64,000 nucleotides of DNA. It comes from Streptomyces sp. SID8374 (GTDB lineage Bacteria > Actinomycetota > Actinomycetes > Streptomycetales > Streptomycetaceae). The notes under the pieces were generated by a model. The model saw only the letters and a program-made list of their open reading frames with translations. It was not told where the DNA came from and made no database searches. Positions 53,952-61,791 of the stretch are shown one piece after another. The stretch's first letter is position 1; every line of letters starts with the position of its first letter. The translations under genes and the position numbers were made by a program. The DNA lies in contig NZ_WWGH01000001.1 of the NCBI RefSeq assembly GCF_009865135.1, forward strand, positions 1,612,001 to 1,676,000, read 5' to 3'.

Positions 53952-56624
53952 ATGACCGACCCCGTAGGAAAGCTTCCGAGCGAGCTCGACCAGCTCCCGG
54001 ACCGTGACCCCGAGGAGACCGCCGAATGGGCGGCCTCCCTGGACGCCGTCACCAAGGCCGCCGGCCCGCACCGCGCCGCGTACCTGATGCGCCGCTCGCT
54101 CCAGCACGCCGAGGGTGCCGGTCTCGCGCTGCCCAAGCTGCTGGAGACCGATTACGTCAACTCCATCCCGACCGCCGCCGAGCCCGCGTTCGACGGCGAC
54201 CTGGAGATGGAGTCGAGGATCACCGCGTGGAACCGCTGGAACGCGGCCGCGATGGTGACCCGTGGCGCCCGGTACGGGGTGGGCGGCCACATCGCCACCT
54301 TCGCCTCGGCGGCCTGGCTCTACGAGACCGGCTTCAACCACTTCTTCCGCGGCAAGGAGGGGGACGGCTCCGGCGACCAGCTCTACATCCAGGGCCACGC
54401 CTCCCCCGGCATCTACGCCCGCGCCTTCCTCGACGGCCGCCTCAGCGAACAGCAGCTGGACAACTTCCGCCAGGAGTCCGGTGGCGAGGGCCTGCCCTCC
54501 TACCCGCACCCGCGGCGGCTGCCCTGGCTGTGGGAGTTCCCCACCGTGTCGATGGGCCTCGGCCCGCTCTCGGCGATCTACCAGGCGCGCTTCAACCGCT
54601 ATCTGACCAACCGCTCCATCAAGGACACCGCCAACTCGCACGTCTGGGCCTTCCTGGGCGACGGCGAGATGGACGAGCCCGAGTCGACCGCGGCCCTCGC
54701 GCTGGCGGCCCGGGAGCAGCTGGACAACCTGACCTTCGTCATCAACTGCAACCTCCAGCGCCTCGACGGTCCGGTCCGCGCCAACTTCCGCGTGGTCCAG
54801 GAGCTGGAGGCGCAGTTCCGCGGGGCCGGCTGGAACGTCGTCAAGACGCTCTGGGGCAACGCCTGGGACGAGCTGTTCCAGCTGGACACCACGGGCGCGC
54901 TGCTGCGCCGCCTGCGGGAGGTCCCGGACGCGCAGTTCCAGACGTACGCCACCCGTGACGTCGCCTACATCCGCGAGCACTTCTTCGGCGCCGAGCCCGC
55001 CCTCGTGGAGCTGGCGAAGCTGCTCACCGACGCGAAGATCGCCGAGTGTTTCTACACCTCGCGCGGCGGCCACGAGGCCCGCAAAGTGTACGCGGCGTAC
55101 AAGGCGGCCGTGGAGCACAAGGGCGCGCCGACCGTGATCCTGGCCCAGACGGTCAAGGGCTACACGCTCGGCAAGGGCTTCGAGTCCAAGAACGCCAACC
55201 ACCAGATGAAGAAGCTGTCGATCGACGAGTTCAAGGGCATGCGCGAGCTGCTCGGCCTCCCGATCCCCGACAGCGCCTTCGAGGACGGCCTGGTCCCCTA
55301 CGGCCACCCGGGCGCCGACTCCCCCGAGGTCCGCTACCTCCAGGAGCGCCGCGCCGCGCTCGGCGGTCCCGCCCCGGCCCGCCGGATGCACGCCTCCGCT
55401 CCGCTGCCGCAGCCCGAGGAGCGCGCGTTCAAGGCCCTCTACAAGGGGTCCGGCAAGCAGGAGATGGCCACCACCATGGCCTTCGTCCGCCTGGTGAAGG
55501 ACCTGATGCGGGACAAGGAGACCGGCAAACGCTGGGTCCCGATCGTCCCGGACGAGGCCCGCACCTTCGGTATGGAGTCCCTCTTCCCCTCGGCCGGCAT
55601 CTACTCGCCGCTGGGCCAGACGTACGAGCCGGTCGACCGCGACCAGCTGATGTACTACAAGGAGGCCAAGGACGGCCAGATCCTCAACGAGGGGATCACC
55701 GAGGCTGGGGCCATGGCCGACTTCATCGCCGCCGCCACGTCGTACGCGACGCACGGCGAGACGATGATCCCGTTCTACATCTTCTACTCGATGTTCGGCT
55801 GGCAGCGGACCGGCGACCAGATGTGGCAGCTCGCCGACCAGCTCGGCAAGGGCTTCATCGTCGGCGCCACGGCCGGTCGTACGACCCTGACGGGTGAGGG
55901 CCTCCAGCACGCGGACGGCCACTCGCACCTGATCGCGGCCACCAACCCGGCCTCGCTCAACTACGACCCGGCGTTCGCGTACGAGGTCGCGGTGATCGTC
56001 AAGGACGGTCTGCGCCGGATGTACGGCCCCGAGGCCGAGAACGTCTTCTACTACCTGACGGTCTACAACGAGCCGAAGCCCCAGCCCACGATGCCCGAGG
56101 GCGTCGAGGAGGGCATCGTCAAGGGCCTGTACCGCTTCAAGGAGGGCACGCCCGCCAAGGCGGACGCGCCGCGCCTCCAGCTGCTGGCCTCCGGCACGGC
56201 GATCCACTGGGCCCTGGAGGCCCAGGAGCTGCTGGCCGCCGACTGGGGTGTCACGGCCGACGTCTGGTCGGCCACCTCGTGGGGCGAGCTGCGCCGCGAC
56301 GCGCTGGAGGCCGACGAGGCGCTCCTCCGCGGTGAGGTGCAGGTGCCGTACGTGACCCAGGCGCTCTCCGGTGCGCCGGGCCCGGTGCTCGCGGTCAGCG
56401 ACTGGATGCGCCAGGTGCCGGACCAGATCAGCCAGTGGGTGGAGCAGGACTGGTCCTCGCTCGGCACGGACGGCTTCGGCCTCTCCGACACCCGCGAGGC
56501 GGCCCGCCGCCACTTCGGGGTCGACACCCAGTCGATCGTGGTGGCGTCGCTGGCCCAGCTCGCCAAGCGCGGCGAGGTCCCGGCCTCGGCGGTCAAGGAG
56601 GCCCGGGAGCGGTACGGCCTCTGA
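53952..56624 (+). CDS. aceE: pyruvate dehydrogenase E1, homodimeric type
   Basis: 890 residues, the full length of AceE-type E1 enzymes that bind ThDP and decarboxylate pyruvate, passing acetyl to lipoyl-E2. The ThDP motif starts at GDGEMDEPE (about residue 236) and closes with NCNLQRLDGP; other marks are GHASPGIYARAF and the C-terminal DTREAARRHF. It acts with the E2 and E3 encoded just upstream. It follows a GntR gene and a palindrome, so it is probably separately controlled. A terminator-like hairpin follows the stop. Confidence 0.98.
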   Translation: MTDPVGKLPSELDQLPDRDPEETAEWAASLDAVTKAAGPHRAAYLMRRSLQHAEGAGLALPKLLETDYVNSIPTAAEPAFDGDLEMESRITAWNRWNAAAMVTRGARYGVGGHIATFASAAWLYETGFNHFFRGKEGDGSGDQLYIQGHASPGIYARAFLDGRLSEQQLDNFRQESGGEGLPSYPHPRRLPWLWEFPTVSMGLGPLSAIYQARFNRYLTNRSIKDTANSHVWAFLGDGEMDEPESTAALALAAREQLDNLTFVINCNLQRLDGPVRANFRVVQELEAQFRGAGWNVVKTLWGNAWDELFQLDTTGALLRRLREVPDAQFQTYATRDVAYIREHFFGAEPALVELAKLLTDAKIAECFYTSRGGHEARKVYAAYKAAVEHKGAPTVILAQTVKGYTLGKGFESKNANHQMKKLSIDEFKGMRELLGLPIPDSAFEDGLVPYGHPGADSPEVRYLQERRAALGGPAPARRMHASAPLPQPEERAFKALYKGSGKQEMATTMAFVRLVKDLMRDKETGKRWVPIVPDEARTFGMESLFPSAGIYSPLGQTYEPVDRDQLMYYKEAKDGQILNEGITEAGAMADFIAAATSYATHGETMIPFYIFYSMFGWQRTGDQMWQLADQLGKGFIVGATAGRTTLTGEGLQHADGHSHLIAATNPASLNYDPAFAYEVAVIVKDGLRRMYGPEAENVFYYLTVYNEPKPQPTMPEGVEEGIVKGLYRFKEGTPAKADAPRLQLLASGTAIHWALEAQELLAADWGVTADVWSATSWGELRRDALEADEALLRGEVQVPYVTQALSGAPGPVLAVSDWMRQVPDQISQWVEQDWSSLGTDGFGLSDTREAARRHFGVDTQSIVVASLAQLAKRGEVPASAVKEARERYGL

Positions 56625-56641
56625 TCCACCACCCTGACCTG

Positions 56642-56699
56642 ACCCCCGGCCGCCGGGGCAGACGCGTCCGACAACGCGCCCGCCTCGGCGACCGGGGGT
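56642..56699 (+). terminator. terminator-like hairpin after aceE
   Basis: 18-nt arms with one mismatch and one G-U pair (ACCCCCGG...CCGGGGGT), 22-nt loop, followed by TTTCGG; 17 bp past the aceE stop. Confidence 0.6.
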
Positions 56700-56732
56700 T
56701 TCGGCGTGTGGGGTCAGGGGTTCGGCGCAGGC

Positions 56733-56792
56733 GGCGGCCGGGGGCTGGGCCCGGGCGGCCGGGGGCTCGGTCCAGGCGGCCGGGGGTTTTCG
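56733..56792 (+). repeat. three tandem 21-bp repeats upstream of the WYL regulator
   Basis: GGCGGCCGGGGGCTGGGCCCG, then the same unit with CTCGGTCCA, then a partial unit ending in TTTTCG. They lie between the aceE terminator and the WYL gene start at 56812. Confidence 0.85.
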
Positions 56793-56811
56793 CTGCCGCC
56801 ACAATGGGCGC

Positions 56812-57801
56812 ATGCGTGCTGCCCGGCTGATCAAGATGGTGCTGCTGCTCCAGTCCCGCCCCGCCATGACCGCCGCAGAGCTGGCGGCCGAGCTGGAGGT
56901 GTCGGAGCGTACGGTCACCCGCGACGCGCAGGCGCTCTCCGAGGCGGGCGTCCCGGTGTACGCGGAACGCGGCCGGGCGGGCGGCTACCGGCTCATCGGC
57001 GGCTACCGCACCCGGCTGACCGGCCTCGCCCGGAACGAGGCGGAGGCCCTCTTCCTCTCCGGGCTGCCCTCGGCGCTGCGCGAGATGGGCCTGGAGGACG
57101 CGGCGTCGGCGGCCCGGCTCAAGGTCTCGGCCGCACTGCTGCCCTCCGTACGCGACGCCTCCGCCTCCGCCGCCCAGCGCTTCCACCTGGACGCCCCGTC
57201 CTGGTACCACGAGCCGGAGCCCCCGGACCTCCTGCCCGCCGTCGCCGACGCCGTCTGGGACGACCGCCTGCTCCGGGCCCGCTACCGCAGAGGCGGAGGC
57301 CGCGAGCACGGACGCGAGGGTACGGAGGTGGCGCGGGAGCTCGCTCCGTACGGCCTCGTCCTCAAGGCCGGGGTCTGGTACCTCTGCGCCAGGGCGGGGG
57401 ACGACTTCCGGGTCTACCGGATCGACCGGTTCACCTCCGTGGAGCCGTGCGACGAGCGCTTCGACCGGGACGAGAGCTTCGACCTGCCCGCGTTCTGGGA
57501 GGAGCGGGCCGCCGAGTTCGCCCGGTCCCTCCTCCGTACCGAGGTGACCGTACGGGTGTCCGAGAGCGGTGCCCGGCAGCTCGCGCACGCGGGCGACCGG
57601 GCGGCCGCCGCCACGGCCCTCTCCGAGGCCCCTCCGGCCGGTCCGGACGGGTGGCGCACGGTCGTCCTGCCCGTGGAGTCACTGGACGTGGCATACAGCC
57701 AGCTCCTTTCGCTGGGTCCCGAGTTGGAGGTCGTGGCACCGGAGGAGTTGCGGAGCCGGTTCGCCGAGACGGTCGAACGCCTGAGTGATCTATATCGCTG
57801 A
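56812..57801 (+). CDS. HTH/WYL-domain transcriptional regulator
   Basis: 329 residues: N-terminal DeoR-like helix-turn-helix (about 5-60, SERTVTRDAQALSEAGVPV) and a WYL domain (about 140-225) with the family triplet as WYL in GVWYLCARA, followed by a C-terminal WCX part. WYL domains bind nucleic acid or nucleotide ligands and link to DNA-damage or defence control in several families, but the ligand here is unknown and no defence gene is adjacent. The ATG has no strong ribosome site. Three 21-bp repeats lie in its upstream region. Confidence 0.9.
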   Translation: MRAARLIKMVLLLQSRPAMTAAELAAELEVSERTVTRDAQALSEAGVPVYAERGRAGGYRLIGGYRTRLTGLARNEAEALFLSGLPSALREMGLEDAASAARLKVSAALLPSVRDASASAAQRFHLDAPSWYHEPEPPDLLPAVADAVWDDRLLRARYRRGGGREHGREGTEVARELAPYGLVLKAGVWYLCARAGDDFRVYRIDRFTSVEPCDERFDRDESFDLPAFWEERAAEFARSLLRTEVTVRVSESGARQLAHAGDRAAAATALSEAPPAGPDGWRTVVLPVESLDVAYSQLLSLGPELEVVAPEELRSRFAETVERLSDLYR

Positions 57802-57860
57802 AAGGCTTCTTTTCGCCGTCTGGGCGTGCGGGGGGTCCCGGCAGGCTGGATGCTGGACCC

Positions 57861-58385
57861 GTGATGGACGAGACGGAATTCTGGGAGATCATCGACAGCA
57901 GCCGCGAGGGAGCCGAGGGCGACCCCGAGGAGCAGGCCGACCTGCTCGTGGAACGGCTGGTACAACTCGACCCCGATTCCGTGCTGGACTTCGCCCGGCA
58001 CTTCGAGGCCCGCTACAACCGCGCCTACCGCTGGGACCTGTGGGGCGCGGCCGCCGTGCTGCTCGGCGGGGCGAGCGACGACGCCTTCGACTACTTCCGG
58101 TGCTGGCTGATCGGCCAGGGCCGGGAGGTCTTCGAGGGCGCGCTGCACGACCCGGACGACCTGGCGGAGCTGCTGGAGGAGTTCGACGAGGAGATCGACG
58201 GGGACGGTGAGGAGCTGGGCTACGCGGCCGACGAGGCGTACGAGCAGCTCACGGGCGTGGTCGCACCCGACCTGGGCCTGCCGCCGCAGCCCACCGAGCC
58301 GCCGGGCTCCCCGGTCGACTTCGAGGACGACGAGGCGCTGGCGGCCCGCTACCCGGAGCTCTGGGACCGCTTCGCCCCCCGCTGA
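57861..58385 (+). CDS. DUF4240-domain protein
   Basis: 174 residues; tandem GTG-ATG at the start (57861/57864). The DUF4240 pattern is clear: EFWEIID near the start, YRWDLWGAA, then DDAFDYFRCWLIGQGREVF. It is an acidic, cytosolic, helical protein of unknown function, common in Streptomyces. No ribosome site precedes it; CTGGAT about 14 nt upstream may be part of a promoter. It is convergent with the GNAT gene (15 bp gap). Confidence 0.88.
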   Translation: MMDETEFWEIIDSSREGAEGDPEEQADLLVERLVQLDPDSVLDFARHFEARYNRAYRWDLWGAAAVLLGGASDDAFDYFRCWLIGQGREVFEGALHDPDDLAELLEEFDEEIDGDGEELGYAADEAYEQLTGVVAPDLGLPPQPTEPPGSPVDFEDDEALAARYPELWDRFAPR

Positions 58386-58400
58386 GCGGGCCGACGCGGA

Positions 58401-58970
58401 TCAGGGCGCCAGCGAGCGGCCCATCAGCACATCGTCGACATAGCGCCCGTGCAGGAAGAACTCCCCGCTCAGCACCCCTTCCACGGCGAACCCCTCGGAG
58501 GCGTAGAGCGCCCGGGCGGGGGTGTTGTGCCCGAGCACCCGCAGCGTGATCCGGTTGGCCCCCTGCCGCCGCGCCTCGGCGCACGCGGCCCGCAGCAGGG
58601 TCCGCCCGACCCCGGCCCCGCGCGCCCAGGCCGCCACGGCGAGGCCCTGTATCTGGCGCACATGGGCGTTGCAGGCGAGGGGCGTGGGCGGGACCAGGCG
58701 TATGTACCCGGCGATGCGCGTCGCACCGGCCTCGGCCGCAGCCCCGGAACCGGATCCGGGCTCGGCCTCGCCCTCCGTCGCGGCCTCGGCCACCAAGAGG
58801 TCCTCGGGACGGTGGCGCTCGTCGAAGAACGGGTCGTACGGGGGCCGGGGCTGCGGGACGACCGCGTGCAGCGTCGACCAGGTGGACCGGTCCAGTGCCC
58901 CGAGGGCTTCCTCGTCGGCCGGCAGGGCGGGGCGGACGGAGACGGAGTGGAGGGTGGTGGTTGCGGACAT
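58401..58970 (-). CDS. GNAT-family N-acetyltransferase
   Basis: 189 residues from the ATG at 58970 (MSATTTLHSV); an upstream in-frame start at 59291 would run through the neighbour's promoter and is rejected. GNAT fold with the acetyl-CoA loop RGAGVGRTLL and the C-terminal FAVEGVLSGEFF. An Ala/Glu/Gly-rich insertion (about 70-88) widens the loop before the core. Substrate unknown. The sequence GACAGT 6 nt before the ATG hints at a leaderless message. It is divergent from the epimerase gene, 96 bp apart. Confidence 0.88.
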   Translation of the reverse strand: MSATTTLHSVSVRPALPADEEALGALDRSTWSTLHAVVPQPRPPYDPFFDERHRPEDLLVAEAATEGEAEPGSGSGAAAEAGATRIAGYIRLVPPTPLACNAHVRQIQGLAVAAWARGAGVGRTLLRAACAEARRQGANRITLRVLGHNTPARALYASEGFAVEGVLSGEFFLHGRYVDDVLMGRSLAP

Positions 58971-59066
58971 GACGTCACTGTCCCATGCCGGGTTCTTCGC
59001 ACTCCATGGTGTTTTCCCCCGTATCCACTGCCGTGTTTCCCCCAGTCCGTGGGGCAGGATGGCACC

Positions 59067-59966
59067 ATGCCGACCTCCCGTATCGCCGTCACTGGATCGT
59101 CCGGACTCATCGGAGCGGCGCTCGTGCGCTCGCTGCGTGCCGACGGGCACGAGGTGGCCCGCCTGGTGCGGCGGCCCGCCAGGTCCGGGGACGAGGTCGC
59201 GTGGGACCCCAAGCGGGGTTACGTGGACGTGGCCGGGCTCGTGGGCTGCGACGCGGTCGTCCACCTCGCCGGGGCCGGGGTCGGCGACCACCGCTGGACC
59301 GACGAGTACAAGCGGGAGATCCGCGACAGCCGGGTGCTGGGCACAGCCGCGATCGCCGAGGCCGTCGCCTCACTCGACACCCCGCCGAAGGTGCTGCTCT
59401 CCGGCTCGGCCATCGGCTTCTACGGCGATACGGGCGACCGTGCCGTGGACGAGAGCGCGCCGCCCGGGGCCGGCTTCCTGCCCTCCGTCTGCGAGGAGTG
59501 GGAGGCCGCGACGGCCGCCGCCGAGGAGCGGGGCATCCGCACGGTGCACGCCCGCACCGGGCTGGTGGTGGCCCGTGAGGGCGGGGCGTGGGGGCGGCTG
59601 TTCCCCCTGTTCAAGGCGGGGCTCGGCGGTCGGATGGGCAACGGCCGCCAGTATTGGAGCTTCATCGCCCTGCACGACCATGTCGCCGCCCTGCGCCACA
59701 TCCTGGACACCGAGTCGCTGACCGGCCCGGTGAACCTGACCGGCCCCGACCCGGTGACCAACGCCGAGGTGACCGCCGCGATGGGCCGGGTGCTGCGCCG
59801 CCCGACCCTCTTCACCGCCCCCGCGCCCGCCCTGCGGGTCGCGCTCGGGGAGTTCGCCGGGGATGTGCTGGGCAGCCAGCGGGTGATCCCCGGCCGGCTG
59901 CTGGACTCCGGCTTCTCGTTCGCGTTCCCCGGCATCGACGCGGCGATCCGCGCGGCCCTGCGCTGA
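59067..59966 (+). CDS. TIGR01777-family NAD(P)-binding epimerase-like protein
   Basis: 299 residues from the ATG at 59067. Extended SDR: N-terminal TGSSGLIGAAL nucleotide loop, the HLAGAGVGDHRWT motif, SGSAIGFYGD with the catalytic-type Ser/Tyr and FLPSVCEEWE, all hallmarks of TIGR01777 (YfcH/sulA-like) proteins. The reaction is unknown; plant and cyanobacterial relatives act in division or photosystem biology. In M. tuberculosis the equivalent (Rv2216) lies between the E2 gene and lipB, as here. CAGGAT 6 nt before the ATG suggests a leaderless transcript. Confidence 0.92.
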   Translation: MPTSRIAVTGSSGLIGAALVRSLRADGHEVARLVRRPARSGDEVAWDPKRGYVDVAGLVGCDAVVHLAGAGVGDHRWTDEYKREIRDSRVLGTAAIAEAVASLDTPPKVLLSGSAIGFYGDTGDRAVDESAPPGAGFLPSVCEEWEAATAAAEERGIRTVHARTGLVVAREGGAWGRLFPLFKAGLGGRMGNGRQYWSFIALHDHVAALRHILDTESLTGPVNLTGPDPVTNAEVTAAMGRVLRRPTLFTAPAPALRVALGEFAGDVLGSQRVIPGRLLDSGFSFAFPGIDAAIRAALR

Positions 59967-60172
59967 GCGTGACGCGGGGAGACGCGCGGCCCCGAGCCGA
60001 GCCGCACCCCGACACGGCGGCCCCGTGTGCGACCCCGTGCCCCGGTGCTCCCGGCCACGCGCGTCTGACCCACTATCAGCCATCCTCCTAACCTCGATGC
60101 GAACTCCGGCATTCCGGGGACCTGTTGGGGGCAAGAGCCCCCCACCAGTCGCACCGACTCGGGGAGGGGCTT

Positions 60173-61639
60173 GTGCGCAGCACGGCACACCATGCGGACG
60201 TGATCATCATCGGGGCCGGGATCGCCGGCCTCTCAGCGGCCCATCTGCTGACCGGCGCCGGAGTCGGCGTCAGTGTTCTGGAGGCGGCCTCCACCGTGGG
60301 CGGCCGGCTGGCCACCCATGAGGTGGACGGCTTCCGTCTCGACCAGCTCGGCCCCCTGCTCTGCACCTCCTGGCCGGAGCTGACCGCCATCCCGGGGCTC
60401 GGCGCCCCGGAGCTGCGGGAGTTCGCGCCCGGGGTGCTGGTGCACAGCGAGGGCCGCCGCCACCGGACCGCCGACATACGGAGCGCGAGGGGCGCACTCA
60501 GAGCCGTACGCACCCGGTCGAGCGCCCCCCAGGGCTCGCCGGGCGGATACGAGGACCACCTGCGCGTCGTCTCCCGGGGCAGCCTCGGCGCCAAAGGCAC
60601 AGGCTTCAAGGGGACCGGGCTCATAGGCACAGGACTCAAAGGGACCGGCCTCATAGGCACAGGACTCAGGACCTCCGGCCTCAGGAGCAGCGCCACCGTC
60701 TCCGAGGCGATCGACCGGGCCCGGCTCGGCGCGGCGCTCTCCCGGCTGGCCGCCACCCCGACGGCCCGGCTCCTGGCCCGCCCCGAGCGGACGGCGCTCG
60801 CCGCGTTGAGGGCGGGCCAGATGCCCGCCCGTACGGTGGACGGCGTCCTTCGTCCGCTGCTCTCCGCGCTGCTCGGCGACCCCGGCCTCACCACGTCCAG
60901 CCGGTGCGCGGATCTGGTCCTGCGGGACTACGCGCGGGGCGGGCTCTGCGTCCCGGCGGGCGGTTCGGGGACGCTGCCGGATCTGCTGGCGGCCGCGCTG
61001 CCGCCGGGCACGGTACGGACCGGGGTGCATGTCACGGCCGCCGACATCACCACCGTACGCACCAAGGAACATGGCGAACTGGGGTGCCGCTCCCTGCTGT
61101 TGGCCACCGGTGCGGGGGCGGCGGCCGAGCTGCTGCCCGGGCTGCGGGTGCCCGCCTTCCGCCCGGTGACGGTCCTTCACCACACCGCGCCCGCGCCGCC
61201 GCCGACCGGCAGGTCGCTGGTGCTGGACGGTGACCGGTCGGGGCCGGTGGCGTACACGGCGGTGATGAGCGAGGTCGACCCCTCGCGCGCGCCGGAGGGC
61301 CGGACGCTGATCACGTCGACGGTGCTCGGGACGCCGCCGCCGGACCTGGACCGTTCCGTACGGACGCATCTGGCGTCGCTGTACGGGACCCCGACGGACG
61401 GCTGGGAGCTGCTGGCCGCCCACCACGACCCGGAGGCGGTGCCCGCGATGGAGGCCCCGCACGACCCGCGCCGGCCGGTGCGGGTGCTGGCCGGGCTGTA
61501 CGTGTGCGGCGACCACCGCGACACCAGCTCGGTCCAGGGGGCGCTGCACTCGGGGCGCCGGGCGGCCGAGGCGATCCTGACGGACCTGGGGGTGGCTCCG
61601 GCGCACCTGGGGGGCGTGGGGCTGCCGGAAGCGGCGTAG
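60173..61639 (+). CDS. FAD-dependent amine oxidase/protoporphyrinogen oxidase-like protein
   Basis: 488 residues from a GTG at 60173, with GGGGAGGGG just upstream. N-terminal FAD-binding IIIGAGIAGLSAAHLL (about 11-26) and SVLEAASTVGGRL, and a C-terminal FAD motif YVCGDHRDTSSVQGALHSG, the layout of the NAD(P)-binding Rossmann/amine-oxidase group. The substrate is unknown. Residues 142-171 form an insertion of six five-residue repeats (GTGLK/GTGLI) encoded by three 30-bp units, not part of the fold. The start lies 206 bp after the epimerase gene. It is convergent with the large regulator gene. Confidence 0.88.
   Translation: MRSTAHHADVIIIGAGIAGLSAAHLLTGAGVGVSVLEAASTVGGRLATHEVDGFRLDQLGPLLCTSWPELTAIPGLGAPELREFAPGVLVHSEGRRHRTADIRSARGALRAVRTRSSAPQGSPGGYEDHLRVVSRGSLGAKGTGFKGTGLIGTGLKGTGLIGTGLRTSGLRSSATVSEAIDRARLGAALSRLAATPTARLLARPERTALAALRAGQMPARTVDGVLRPLLSALLGDPGLTTSSRCADLVLRDYARGGLCVPAGGSGTLPDLLAAALPPGTVRTGVHVTAADITTVRTKEHGELGCRSLLLATGAGAAAELLPGLRVPAFRPVTVLHHTAPAPPPTGRSLVLDGDRSGPVAYTAVMSEVDPSRAPEGRTLITSTVLGTPPPDLDRSVRTHLASLYGTPTDGWELLAAHHDPEAVPAMEAPHDPRRPVRVLAGLYVCGDHRDTSSVQGALHSGRRAAEAILTDLGVAPAHLGGVGLPEAA
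60596..60685 (+). repeat. three in-frame 30-bp repeats in the FAD oxidoreductase gene
   Basis: Units start at 60596, 60626 and 60656, each made of two 15-bp halves and beginning GGCACAGG; the third is diverged at its end. They encode GTGFK-GTGLI, GTGLK-GTGLI and GTGLR-TSGLR. Confidence 0.9.
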
Positions 61640-61693
61640 CAACGCACGGGCGTACGCGGGCTCGCCTTCCGGCCTCTCCGGCTTCCGGCAGCC

Positions 61694-61776
61694 CCGGCTT
61701 CCGGGTTCCGGCCTTCCGGCTTCCGGGTTCCGGCCTTCCGCCTTCCCGGCCAGCCGGAAGCTGGGGGCCGGAAGGC
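61694..61776. repeat. direct 22-bp repeat and terminator-like stem between convergent genes
   Basis: CCGGCTTCCGGGTTCCGGCC-TT occurs twice without change (61694-61715, 61716-61737). The right end continues into a stem GCCTTCCG/CGGAAGGC (61733-61740 with 61769-61776) around an inner CCAGC/GCTGG hairpin, which could terminate both convergent transcripts. Confidence 0.7.
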
Positions 61777-61791
61777 AGAGCCCGCGTGGTG

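Noticed and set aside
53829..56918. 1029-residue minus-strand frame opposite aceE
   Set aside because: Shadow of aceE; low-complexity composition.
56812..57801. WYL regulator as a sign of a nearby phage-defence system
   Set aside because: Neighbours are aceE, a DUF4240 protein and a GNAT enzyme; no nuclease, helicase or other defence gene is adjacent.
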